DNA from: Schlegelella_A sp035493195
Lineage (GTDB): Bacteria; Pseudomonadota; Gammaproteobacteria; Burkholderiales; Burkholderiaceae_C
Direction: 5' to 3'
Length of the DNA stretch: 8,649 nucleotides
NCBI GenBank assembly: GCA_035493195.1
Contig: DATJIM010000043.1
Coordinates: forward strand, 1 to 8,649
Of the stretch, positions 1 through 6,176 are shown piece by piece (positions within the stretch are counted from its first letter, which is position 1; each line of letters opens with the position of its first letter). The position numbers and the translations under genes are program-made. The notes beneath the pieces were generated by a model. It saw only the letters and a program-made list of their open reading frames with translations, had not been told where the DNA came from and ran no database searches.

Positions 1-2
1 CG

Positions 3-1127
3 GCGGCCGACCTGCCGTGGAGCAACGACGTCTCCGAGTTCATGCTGTGCTCGTTCTGGGCGGTCTTGCTCGCGCTCGCGGTGCAGTTCTTTCTCAGCTT
101 CGCCGGGCTGAGGTCGCGGGTGATCGAGAACGTCGCAGCGCTGCAGTGGGTCGTCGTGCCGACGTCGCTGATCCTCGCCGGGCCCGACCACCTGTTCGCG
201 ATGGCGCTCTTCTGGTACTTCGTTCTCACCCTCGAGCTCACCGCGGTGATGGCGATCTACCTCGCCGTGACGTGGCGCCAGCGGCCGCAGGACTTCGGCC
301 CGATGGCGCTCACGATCGCCGCCGGCCTGCTCGCGCTCGTCGCCGAGCTCGCGGTGCAGAGCGGTCTGGTGGCGCTGCCGCCGTTCTCGATCCTCGTCGT
401 CGTGCTGCCGCTCCTCTTCGGCGGCGTCGGCACGCGGCTCTTCCTGATGTTCGCGCACGCGCTGCACGCGACGGAGGAGGACCGCAACCGGCTCGCCCGC
501 GAGCTGAAGACGCTCACCAACGAGTTCGACGTCCGCGTCGAGACGATGACGTCGCAGCGCGTCGAGCAATTCACCGAGCGCGAAAGGAAGCGCATCGCGT
601 CCGACCTCCACGACGACCTCGGCGCCAAGCTGCTCACGATCGTCCACACCTCCGACCCCGGACGAGTGCCGCAGCTAGCGCGCGAGGCGCTCGAGGAGAT
701 GCGGCTCTCGGTGCGCGGCCTCGCCGGCCGTCCGGTGCGCCTCGACGACGCGCTGGCCGACTGGCGCGCCGAGACGATGGTCCGCCTCGGCCAGGCGCAC
801 ATCGAGGCGCTCTGGGACCACGACGCCGACATCCAGCCGCACATGCTGCCGGCGCGCCTCTTCATGCAGTTGACGCGGGTGCTGCGCGAGGCGGTAAGCA
901 ACGTCATCAAGCACAGCGAGGCGAGCCGCTGCGAGGTACGCTGCGCGCTCGACGAAGGCAGTCTCGTCCTGACGGTGCGCGACAACGGCCGCGGCATCGC
1001 GGCCGACCTCCATCGCGGCCAGGGCATGTCGAGCATGAAGCGGCGCGCCAAGCGGATGAACGGCCAGTGCCTCGTCGAGTCGCGACCCGGCTATGGCGTC
1101 GTGATATCGCTCACGGTGCCTCTCTGA
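3..1127 (+). CDS. Membrane sensor histidine kinase, NarL-partner type (5' partial)
   Basis: This is a sensor kinase that should autophosphorylate on His and pass the phosphate to a NarL-type regulator, most likely the next gene. The reading frame is open to the left edge, so the N-terminus is missing; the first Met is at position 42, and residue numbers count from it. About five hydrophobic segments (near 2-23, 31-47, 51-78, 88-110 and 115-140) form a membrane sensor with no obvious large extracellular domain. A charged, probably coiled-coil stretch (143-185) follows. The HisKA_3 motif is ERKRIASDLHDDLG, with phospho-acceptor His190. The HATPase has an N box (LREAVSNVIKH, 281-291), a G1 box (DNGRGI, 314-319) and a glycine-containing GQGMSSM segment (326-332). 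The family is clear; the signal sensed cannot be told. Codons upstream of 42 read sensibly, so the true start is probably outside the window. Confidence 0.93.
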   Translation, partial: AADLPWSNDVSEFMLCSFWAVLLALAVQFFLSFAGLRSRVIENVAALQWVVVPTSLILAGPDHLFAMALFWYFVLTLELTAVMAIYLAVTWRQRPQDFGPMALTIAAGLLALVAELAVQSGLVALPPFSILVVVLPLLFGGVGTRLFLMFAHALHATEEDRNRLARELKTLTNEFDVRVETMTSQRVEQFTERERKRIASDLHDDLGAKLLTIVHTSDPGRVPQLAREALEEMRLSVRGLAGRPVRLDDALADWRAETMVRLGQAHIEALWDHDADIQPHMLPARLFMQLTRVLREAVSNVIKHSEASRCEVRCALDEGSLVLTVRDNGRGIAADLHRGQGMSSMKRRAKRMNGQCLVESRPGYGVVISLTVPL

Positions 1128-1149
1128 CGCGGCGTCGCCGACGAGCGGC

Positions 1150-1198
1150 GCTTGCTACGATTCGCCGCGACGCACCATCGCTTGCGCATGGTGCTTGC
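1150..1198. promoter_or_regulatory. Possible promoter/operator region of the response regulator gene
   Basis: The 121-bp gap between kinase and regulator holds a perfect 7-bp inverted repeat, GCACCAT (1172-1178) and ATGGTGC (1188-1194), with a 9-nt loop. It also holds three copies of GCTTGC, at 1150-1155, 1180-1185 and 1193-1198. A -10-like TACGAT lies at 1156-1161 without a convincing -35. This may be an operator or an mRNA stem-loop giving the regulator its own expression. The function is inferred; only the repeats are seen. Confidence 0.3.
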
Positions 1199-1238
1199 CC
1201 TTCACACGCATCGGCCGCCGCGGAGCGGCCTGAGCACC

Positions 1239-1242
1239 GGAG
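1239..1242 (+). promoter_or_regulatory. Ribosome binding site of the response regulator
   Basis: GGAG lies 6 nt before the ATG at 1249 and supports that start. A 6-bp GC hairpin (GGCCGC at 1213-1218 with GCGGCC at 1225-1230) lies just upstream and might affect access to the site. Confidence 0.5.
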
Positions 1243-1248
1243 TTCGCC

Positions 1249-1929
1249 ATGACGAACATCTTGCTGTTGGAAGACGTCCCCGAGGCCAGCAACTGGCTCA
1301 AGGTCCAGGCATCCGAAGTCTTCAAGGAGCCCCGCTTCTTCGAGACGTCGCGTGTCAGCGCGGCGCTCGCCGTCATCGCCAAGGAGCAGATCGACGTCGC
1401 GCTGATCGACCTCGGCCTGCCCGACGGCTCGGGAGTCGACGTCGTCGCCGCGCTGCGCGAGGCGCAGCCCAAGGCGCAGGCGGTCGTCGTCACGATCCAC
1501 GATGACGACGACCACCTCTTTCCGGCCCTGCAGGCGGGCGCGTTCGGCTACGTGCTGAAGGACAACTCCGAGGCGGTCATCGTCGACCAGTTCCGCCGCA
1601 TGAGCCAGGGCGAGCCGCCGCTTTCGCCGGCGATCGCTCGGCGGATCATGACCCACTTCGCGTCGCGCTCGCAGCAGCGCGAGCGGCGCAACGTCCCGCA
1701 CGTCGTCCTCACCGACCGCGAGAACGAGGTGCTGCTGCGCGTCGCCAAGGGCTTCACGCTGCCCGAGATCGCGGTCCAGCTCAACCTCTCGCGGCACACG
1801 ATCTCGGACTACGTCAAGCAGATCTACCGCAAGCTCAACGTCAGCTCGCGCGCCGAGGCGGCGCTCGAAGCGCAGCGGCTGGGGCTCTTCGGCCGCGGCC
1901 GGCGCACCCAGGCGGCGCCATCGTCCTGA
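1249..1929 (+). CDS. NarL/LuxR-family DNA-binding response regulator
   Basis: This is a cytoplasmic two-domain response regulator of 226 aa, a normal length for the NarL family. The receiver domain (about 3-120) has the acidic pair E8/D9, the phospho-acceptor Asp54 in the ALIDLGLPDGSG segment, the switch Thr82 and the conserved Lys104 in YVLKD. A linker (120-153) leads to a LuxR-type helix-turn-helix (about 154-211). That domain opens with LTDRENEVL and has the recognition region LNLSRHTISDYVKQIY (178-193). The ATG at 1249 has a GGAG 6 nt upstream. It follows the kinase by 121 bp on the same strand, and HisKA_3 kinases normally pair with NarL-type regulators, so the two very likely form one system. 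The neighbouring EPS genes are plausible targets, but that link rests only on position. Confidence 0.95.
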   Translation: MTNILLLEDVPEASNWLKVQASEVFKEPRFFETSRVSAALAVIAKEQIDVALIDLGLPDGSGVDVVAALREAQPKAQAVVVTIHDDDDHLFPALQAGAFGYVLKDNSEAVIVDQFRRMSQGEPPLSPAIARRIMTHFASRSQQRERRNVPHVVLTDRENEVLLRVAKGFTLPEIAVQLNLSRHTISDYVKQIYRKLNVSSRAEAALEAQRLGLFGRGRRTQAAPSS

Positions 1930-1932
1930 CAC

Positions 1933-1957
1933 GGCGCCGCCGCGCCGCGGCGGTGCC
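1933..1957 (+). terminator. GC hairpin just after the response regulator, terminator-like
   Basis: GGCGCCGCCGC (1933-1943) pairs with GCGGCGGTGCC (1947-1957) through 11 positions, one a G-U wobble, around a 3-nt loop. It begins 3 nt after the stop codon. No T-run follows, so it is an atypical intrinsic terminator or a 3'-end stabilising stem. A second weaker GC stem (1980-1985 with 1992-1997) lies further down. Confidence 0.45.
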
Positions 1958-2006
1958 CCCTGCGGCCCGGGGGGATCCGGCCGCCCCGCGCGGCGGCAAA
2001 ACACGG

Positions 2007-2012
2007 TAGAAA
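2007..2012 (+). promoter_or_regulatory. Possible -10 box for the EPS operon
   Basis: TAGAAA lies 66 bp before the sugar transferase start, downstream of the GC stems that end the two-component unit. No convincing -35 is visible 16-18 bp upstream. The position fits a promoter for the four-gene run that follows, but the sequence evidence is weak. Confidence 0.22.
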
Positions 2013-2078
2013 CGCGGATTCGCCCGCGCAGACGGGCGTCGCTCTGCTCTGCCCCGGGTTTGTGCCCGCGGCTCGAAG

Positions 2079-3470
2079 ATGTTCGAAGATTCCCACAAGA
2101 GGACGTTCTTCAGTGCGCCGCAGTCGGTGCAGTCGCTGGTCGCCGCGTTTCTCGAGCCCGGCATCACGGTCCTCACGTTCATCACGGTGACGCTGCTGAG
2201 CGACGAGCGCATGGACCGGCCGGCGCTGACGCTGTGCCTGCTCGTCTTCGCGCTCACCTTTCCCGGTCGCGATCGCTTCCGCGAGTCGCTGCTCGGCGCC
2301 GCGGTCGACATCGTCTCGTCGTGGGTCGTGCTGCTCGCGATCCTCGCGCTCTGCGCATACGCGACGAAGAGCTTCCATTTCTTCGAGGACTCCGTCCTGA
2401 TCGCCTGGGCGATCGCGACGCCGGTGCTGCAGTGGCTCGCGACGTGGCTGGGGCGCACGATCGCGCGACGGCGCGAAAGGCGCCCCGGGCTCAGGCGCAC
2501 CGCGGTCGTCGTCGGCGCGAGCGCGCTCGGCGTCAAGGTCGCACGCGCGCTCCAGGGCGGCGACAGCCCCGGCATCGAGTTCCTCGGTTTCTTCGACGAC
2601 CGCGCCGACGAACGCGTCGACGATGACGCCAAGCAGCGCATCCTCGGCCGGCTCGCCGACGTCGCGGCTTACACGACGGAGAAGGGCGTCCGCGAGGTCT
2701 ACATCACGCTGCCGCTCGGCTCGCAGCCGCGCATCGTCGAGCTGCTCGAGCAGCTGCAGGGAACGACGGCGTCGCTCTTCTTCGTCCCCGACGTCTTCGG
2801 CATCAGCATCATCCAGGGGCGCCTGCAGGACATGAACGGCGTGCCCGTGGTCGGCATCTGCGAGACGCCGTTCACCGGCACCAACGAGCTCGTCAAGCGC
2901 GCGAGCGACCTCGTCATCGCGAGCCTCATCGTCGTCCTGATCTCGCCGCTGCTGCTCGCGATCGCGATCGGCGTCAAGCTCAGCTCGCCCGGCCCGGTCC
3001 TCTTCCGGCAGCGCCGCAACGGCCTCGACGGCCACGAGATCGTCGTCTACAAGTTCCGCTCGATGCGCACGCTCGAGGACGGCGCCGTGGTCCGCCAGGC
3101 GACCCGCAACGATCCGCGGGTGACGCCGTTCGGCGCGTTTCTGAGGCGGACGTCGTTCGACGAGCTGCCGCAGTTCTTCAACGTCCTGCAGGGGACGATG
3201 AGCATCGTCGGCCCCAGGCCGCACGCGGTGACGCACAACAAGGAATACCGCCAGATCATCAAGGCTTACATGGTGCGCCACAAGGTGAAGCCCGGGATCA
3301 CCGGCTGGGCGCAGGTCAACGGCCAGCGTGGCGAGACCGACACGGTCGAGAAGATGCGCACGCGCGTCGAATACGATCTCGAATACCTGCGCAACTGGTC
3401 GCTCGGCCTCGACCTCAAGATCATCGTCCAGACGATCAAGCTCGTCTTCTTCGATCGGCACGCCTACTAG
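2079..3470 (+). CDS. Undecaprenyl-phosphate glucose (sugar) phosphotransferase, WcaJ/EpsB-type
   Basis: This is an inner-membrane polyprenyl glycosylphosphotransferase that should move a sugar-1-phosphate, probably glucose-1-P from UDP-glucose, onto undecaprenyl phosphate and so start each EPS repeat unit. The length of 463 aa is normal for the long WcaJ-like class. The N-terminal part has four hydrophobic segments (about 20-40, 48-62, 74-94, 105-123). A Rossmann-like domain follows, with a VVVGASALG turn (143-151). A single membrane or re-entrant helix (about 278-299, with Pro290) precedes the bacterial sugar transferase domain. Visible signatures are KFRSMR (325-330), the catalytic Asp-Glu pair D361/E362 in DELPQF, VGPRP (377-381) and KPGITGWAQVNGQRG (404-418). 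ATG 2079 is the first start after an in-frame stop at 2007, although no good ribosome binding site is seen. Sugar specificity cannot be read from sequence; glucose is the family default. Confidence 0.95.
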   Translation: MFEDSHKRTFFSAPQSVQSLVAAFLEPGITVLTFITVTLLSDERMDRPALTLCLLVFALTFPGRDRFRESLLGAAVDIVSSWVVLLAILALCAYATKSFHFFEDSVLIAWAIATPVLQWLATWLGRTIARRRERRPGLRRTAVVVGASALGVKVARALQGGDSPGIEFLGFFDDRADERVDDDAKQRILGRLADVAAYTTEKGVREVYITLPLGSQPRIVELLEQLQGTTASLFFVPDVFGISIIQGRLQDMNGVPVVGICETPFTGTNELVKRASDLVIASLIVVLISPLLLAIAIGVKLSSPGPVLFRQRRNGLDGHEIVVYKFRSMRTLEDGAVVRQATRNDPRVTPFGAFLRRTSFDELPQFFNVLQGTMSIVGPRPHAVTHNKEYRQIIKAYMVRHKVKPGITGWAQVNGQRGETDTVEKMRTRVEYDLEYLRNWSLGLDLKIIVQTIKLVFFDRHAY

Positions 3471-3502
3471 GCTCGCCGAATGCCCTGTTGCGCGCTGGAC
3501 CT

Positions 3503-3506
3503 GGAG
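3503..3506 (+). promoter_or_regulatory. Ribosome binding site that sets the beta-barrel gene start
   Basis: GGAG lies 5 nt before the ATG at 3512. It favours that ATG over the in-frame TTG at 3488, which lacks such a site and would put extra residues before the signal peptide. Confidence 0.6.
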
Positions 3507-3511
3507 AACGC

Positions 3512-4948
3512 ATGAACGAGGAATTGCCCCGCCTTCGCCGCGGCGGCGCGCTGCTCGCCGCCTCTGCAGCAGCGCTCTGTCTTGCGGCCGCGCCGACGCG
3601 CGCGCAGGACGCCGGCGGGTCGTCGACGCCCTCTTCGTCGACGACGCCTTCGTCGTCGACGGCACCGTCATCGCCGACGGCTCCATCCTCGCCAACCGCA
3701 CCATCGCAAACGACGACGGCCCCGTCGGGTGCACCGTATCGGTCGCCGAACGCCGCGTACACGCCCGACCCGAACCCCTACTACGTCGGCGTCGGCCAAG
3801 GCTTCACGCACGACACCAACGTCTATCGGATCCCGTCGGGTCCCGGCGACACGTACTCGAGCACGACGGTCTTCGGCGGCTTCGACCAGCCGATCAGCCG
3901 ACAGCGCGTGTTCGGACGCGCGGGCGTCAGCCTGAACCGCTACGGTGACGAGACGCAGCTCAACAACACCTCGTACGACTTCAGCCTCGGCGCCGACCTC
4001 GAGACGATCGAGCACATCTCCGGCAGCGTCAACGTCGGTCTCAGCCAGAACCTGGCGTCGGCGTCGGCGACATTCGGCGCACCGGCGGCCGGGCGCAACC
4101 TGCAGAAGACCGAGCGCGCCGACGGCCGCCTCCGCTGGGGCGGCCCGTCGCTGCTCACGATCGAAGGCGGCCTCAACTACGTCGCGGTCGACTACTCGGC
4201 GCCGCAGTTCGTCACCTCCGAGTCGCGCGAGACGACGGCAACGCTCGGCCTCTACTACCGGCCGAGCCCGATCCTGCGCGTCGGCGTCGCCTACCGCTAC
4301 GAGTACACGAAGACACCGAAGGCGCTCTTCGATCCGAACTCGGCGACGTATTCGGCGAACACGACCGACGGCAACAACGTCGACCTGATCGCCGACTACA
4401 CGCCGGACGCGCAGCTGAAGGTGAACGCGAGGCTCAGCTACACGCGGCAGACCAACAGCGTCATCGCGACGTCCGATTTCTCGGGCCTGACCGGAAGCAT
4501 CGCCGTCAACTGGCAGCCGACCGCGAAGACCACGGTCGTGTTCGACGCGGCGCGCGACGCCGGCTTCGAGGCGAACTCGCTGACGCAGTACGCGGTCGTC
4601 CAGTCGGGAACGGGGCTGACGCTGACGCCGGTCTCGGTCGTCTACGAGAACAACCGCGTCACCGATTCGATCGGCCTGGCCGCGAGCTACGCCGCGACCG
4701 CCAAGATCAACGCCAGCGCGGGCGTGCGCTACACCCGCGCGCGGCTCGCCGGGGCGGTCCAGGCCGGCCTCGACGCGCGCGACGTCGACGTCAGCAAGAC
4801 GGCGACGGCGTCGGTGAGCTACGCGATCAACCGCGCTTGGAACGCGAACTGCACGATCGCGCACGAGACGCGCGACGTGACGGCGCTCGTCGCGTATTCG
4901 TACACCGCCAACGTCATCGGCTGCGCGACGCAGTTCACCTGGCACTGA
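3512..4948 (+). CDS. EpsL-like outer-membrane beta-barrel protein of the EPS operon
   Basis: This is an exported outer-membrane protein of 478 aa, probably involved in EPS passage or anchoring at the cell surface. Residues 1-31 form a signal peptide: Arg-rich n-region, Ala/Leu-rich core and likely cleavage after PTRA. Residues 39-68 are five tandem 6-residue units of the form T/A-P-S-S-x-T. From about residue 85 to the end are alternating, aromatic and Thr/Ser-rich strands typical of a barrel. They begin with YYVGVGQGFTHDTNVYRI, a pattern that resembles EpsL-type proteins and the putative beta-barrel porin 2 group. The last strand ends CATQFTWH, not the usual terminal Phe. It lies 41 bp after the sugar transferase gene and 30 bp before the acetyltransferase gene. 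The barrel class is fairly sure; the EpsL assignment is from memory of the family pattern and context, and a different EPS porin is possible. Confidence 0.8.
   Translation: MNEELPRLRRGGALLAASAAALCLAAAPTRAQDAGGSSTPSSSTTPSSSTAPSSPTAPSSPTAPSQTTTAPSGAPYRSPNAAYTPDPNPYYVGVGQGFTHDTNVYRIPSGPGDTYSSTTVFGGFDQPISRQRVFGRAGVSLNRYGDETQLNNTSYDFSLGADLETIEHISGSVNVGLSQNLASASATFGAPAAGRNLQKTERADGRLRWGGPSLLTIEGGLNYVAVDYSAPQFVTSESRETTATLGLYYRPSPILRVGVAYRYEYTKTPKALFDPNSATYSANTTDGNNVDLIADYTPDAQLKVNARLSYTRQTNSVIATSDFSGLTGSIAVNWQPTAKTTVVFDAARDAGFEANSLTQYAVVQSGTGLTLTPVSVVYENNRVTDSIGLAASYAATAKINASAGVRYTRARLAGAVQAGLDARDVDVSKTATASVSYAINRAWNANCTIAHETRDVTALVAYSYTANVIGCATQFTWH
3626..3715 (+). repeat. Five tandem 18-bp units coding a Ser/Thr/Pro linker
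   Basis: Five consecutive 18-bp units (3626, 3644, 3662, 3680, 3698) code TPSSST, TPSSST, APSSPT, APSSPT and APSQTT. The DNA copies differ mainly at third codon positions, so the protein pattern is better kept than the DNA. The result is a flexible spacer between signal peptide and barrel. Confidence 0.75.
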
Positions 4949-4978
4949 GCGCGGGGCGAACAAGGGCGGCGCGCGCTC

Positions 4979-5446
4979 ATGACGGTGCAGATCCACCCGC
5001 TCGCCGACGTCCAGAGCCGCTCGATCGGCGACGGCACGACGGTGTGGCAGTACGTCGTGATCCTGCCCGGCGCAGTCATCGGCCGCGACTGCAACATCAA
5101 CGCGCTCTGCCTGATCGAGAACGACGTCGTCGTCGGCGACCGCGTCACGGTGAAGTCCGGAGTGCAGCTCTGGGACGGGCTGCGGATCGAGGACGACGTC
5201 TTCGTCGGCCCGAACGTCGCCTTCACGAACGACAAGCTGCCGCGTTCGAAGCAGTACCCGCCGGCGTTCCAGACGACGACGGTCCGCCAGGGCGCATCGA
5301 TCGGCGCCAACGCGACCGTCCTCGGCGGCGTCACGATCGGCGAGCGCGCGATGATCGGCGCCGGCGCCGTCGTCACCAAGGACGTCCCCGCGGGGCAGAC
5401 GTGGGTGGGCAATCCTGCTCGACCGCTGAAGTCGCGGCGCGGCTGA
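4979..5446 (+). CDS. Sugar N-acetyltransferase, left-handed beta-helix, FdtC/QdtC-like
   Basis: This is a 155-aa hexapeptide-repeat acyltransferase. By resemblance to FdtC/QdtC it should use acetyl-CoA to N-acetylate a dTDP-3-amino-3,6-dideoxyhexose in the cytoplasm, giving a 3-acetamido sugar for the polymer. Hexapeptide turns run through most of the chain, for example IGDGTTVW (16-23), GAVIGRDCNI (31-40), VVVGDRVTV (50-58), GASIGANATVLGGVTIGERAMI (split around 105-126) and GAGAVVTKDVP (127-137). The loop FTNDKLPRSKQYP (82-94) is typical of this subgroup. His6 is the only histidine, so a His general base as in some related enzymes is not evident. It starts 30 bp after the barrel gene with a weak ribosome site and ends 40 bp before the ketoisomerase gene. 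The pairing with an FdtA-type gene strengthens the call. A WbpD/WlbB-like UDP-sugar acetyltransferase is the main alternative. Confidence 0.85.
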   Translation: MTVQIHPLADVQSRSIGDGTTVWQYVVILPGAVIGRDCNINALCLIENDVVVGDRVTVKSGVQLWDGLRIEDDVFVGPNVAFTNDKLPRSKQYPPAFQTTTVRQGASIGANATVLGGVTIGERAMIGAGAVVTKDVPAGQTWVGNPARPLKSRRG

Positions 5447-5486
5447 GATCGGCTAAGGTTTCGGTCTCCGCCCGTTTGCCCCGCGA

Positions 5487-5969
5487 ATGCTGCTGCCGCC
5501 AGTCACGGACCCGCCGCGCTTCGACGTCCTGCCCGGCGCCGACGCGCGCGGCTCACTCGAGCACTGCGGCGTCGTCGAGCTGCCGCGCATCCAGGACCGG
5601 CGCGGCAATCTCACGTTCGTCGAGGCCGGCCGGCACGTGCCGTTCGACATCCAGCGCGTCTACTACCTCTACGACGTCCCCGGCGGCGCCGAGCGCGGCG
5701 GCCACGGCCACTTCAAGCTGCGCCAGCTGATCGTCGCGATGTCGGGCAGCTTCGACGTCGTCCTCGACGACGGCAAGCGTCGCGCGCGCTATCACCTCAA
5801 TCGCTCGTACACGGGCCTCTACGTCTGCCCGATGATCTGGCGCGAGCTCGACAACTTCTCGTCGGGCTCCGTGTGCCTCGTGCTCGCTTCGGAGCCGTAC
5901 GACGAGGCCGACTACCTGCGCGACTACGACACGTTTCGACACGCGGGCAGCCATCCCGACACACGCTGA
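5487..5969 (+). CDS. dTDP-4-oxo-6-deoxyglucose 3,4-ketoisomerase, FdtA/QdtA family
   Basis: This is a cupin-fold sugar isomerase of 160 aa. Family members move the keto group of dTDP-4-keto-6-deoxyglucose from C4 to C3, making the substrate for a PLP aminotransferase. The core shows DRRGNLTFVEAGRHVPF (37-53), RVYYLYDVPGG (57-67) and the paired histidines GHGH (H73, H75) of the active site. MIWRELDNFSSGSVCLVLAS (116-135) and YDEADYLRDYDTF (138-150) are hallmarks of the family's C-terminal half. About 28 residues precede the conserved core, slightly more than usual, and no clear ribosome site precedes ATG 5487, so the start is less certain than the family. Whether the product leads to a galacto (Fuc3N) or gluco (Qui3N) sugar cannot be decided here. 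It is the last gene of the compact EPS run and is followed by a 207-bp gap with a probable terminator. Confidence 0.9.
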   Translation: MLLPPVTDPPRFDVLPGADARGSLEHCGVVELPRIQDRRGNLTFVEAGRHVPFDIQRVYYLYDVPGGAERGGHGHFKLRQLIVAMSGSFDVVLDDGKRRARYHLNRSYTGLYVCPMIWRELDNFSSGSVCLVLASEPYDEADYLRDYDTFRHAGSHPDTR

Positions 5970-6084
5970 GTCGCACGCGCGCGGCCACGCGCGCTGGTAG
6001 CAACTCGATACGACGCACCGGCGTCGCGCAGATCGACGGCATTTCGCGTCGATGCTGTAACGCACACCCGATCTCACGTTACCG
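5970..6084. other. Non-coding gap with stacked inverted repeats
   Basis: Between the ketoisomerase and DUF1996 genes lie perfect inverted repeats: GCGCGC (5977-5982 with 5989-5994), CGACGC/GCGTCG (6011-6016 with 6021-6026), ATCGACG/CGTCGAT (6032-6038 with 6047-6053) and GTAACG/CGTTAC (6057-6062 with 6077-6082). The last pair has half-sites whose starts are 20 bp apart, about two helix turns, as in many operators. No open frame here looks real. A role as operator or structured RNA is only inferred. Confidence 0.35.
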
Positions 6085-6107
6085 AAGCGCCGCTTTGCGG
6101 CGGCTTT
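6085..6107 (+). terminator. Probable rho-independent terminator of the EPS operon
   Basis: AAGCGCCGC (6085-6093), loop TTT, then GCGGCGGCTT (6097-6106) form a 9-bp stem with one bulged G, followed by a T. It lies 116 bp after the ketoisomerase stop. The T-run is short, as often in GC-rich genomes. The stem could also work for minus-strand transcripts. Confidence 0.55.
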
Positions 6108-6134
6108 GCCGTGAGCAAGGCGCACGAATGCAAT
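6106..6134 (+). promoter_or_regulatory. Possible sigma-70 promoter of the DUF1996 gene
   Basis: TTGCCG (6106-6111), a 17-bp spacer, then TGCAAT (6129-6134) match the consensus at 4 of 6 positions each. It overlaps the end of the terminator stem and lies 42 bp before the preferred start. It is weak but correctly spaced. Confidence 0.25.
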
Positions 6135-6160
6135 GGCATGCGTGTTGCGCTTCAGACGGC

Positions 6161-6165
6161 AGAGG
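6161..6165 (+). promoter_or_regulatory. Candidate ribosome binding site for the DUF1996 gene
   Basis: AGAGG lies 11 nt before ATG 6177, a rather long spacing. It is the best match ahead of the three possible in-frame ATG starts (6177, 6210, 6240). Confidence 0.3.
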
Positions 6166-6176
6166 TTCACGTCGAA

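Noticed and set aside
17..1252. 411-aa open frame overlapping the histidine kinase
   Set aside because: It is very Arg/Ala-rich with no motif, whereas the frame starting before position 42 has complete kinase motifs.
3488..3511. Upstream TTG start for the beta-barrel gene
   Set aside because: It has no ribosome site. ATG 3512 has GGAG 5 nt upstream and gives a normal signal peptide.
1824..3734. 636-aa open frame on the minus strand
   Set aside because: It is antisense to the regulator and sugar transferase, Arg/Asp/Glu-rich without any domain, and explained by strong third-position GC bias of the plus-strand genes.
3668..4996. 442-aa open frame on the minus strand
   Set aside because: It is antisense to the beta-barrel gene, composed mostly of Arg, Val, Asp and Ala, with no recognisable motif. 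The plus strand has a signal peptide and a good ribosome site.
5454..5459. TAAGGT as a -10 box for the ketoisomerase gene
   Set aside because: No -35 is seen at proper spacing, and the 40-bp gap fits co-transcription with the acetyltransferase gene.
6111..6176. Upstream GTG start for the DUF1996 gene
   Set aside because: It lies directly after the terminator stem, lacks a ribosome site and adds a polar stretch before the signal peptide.
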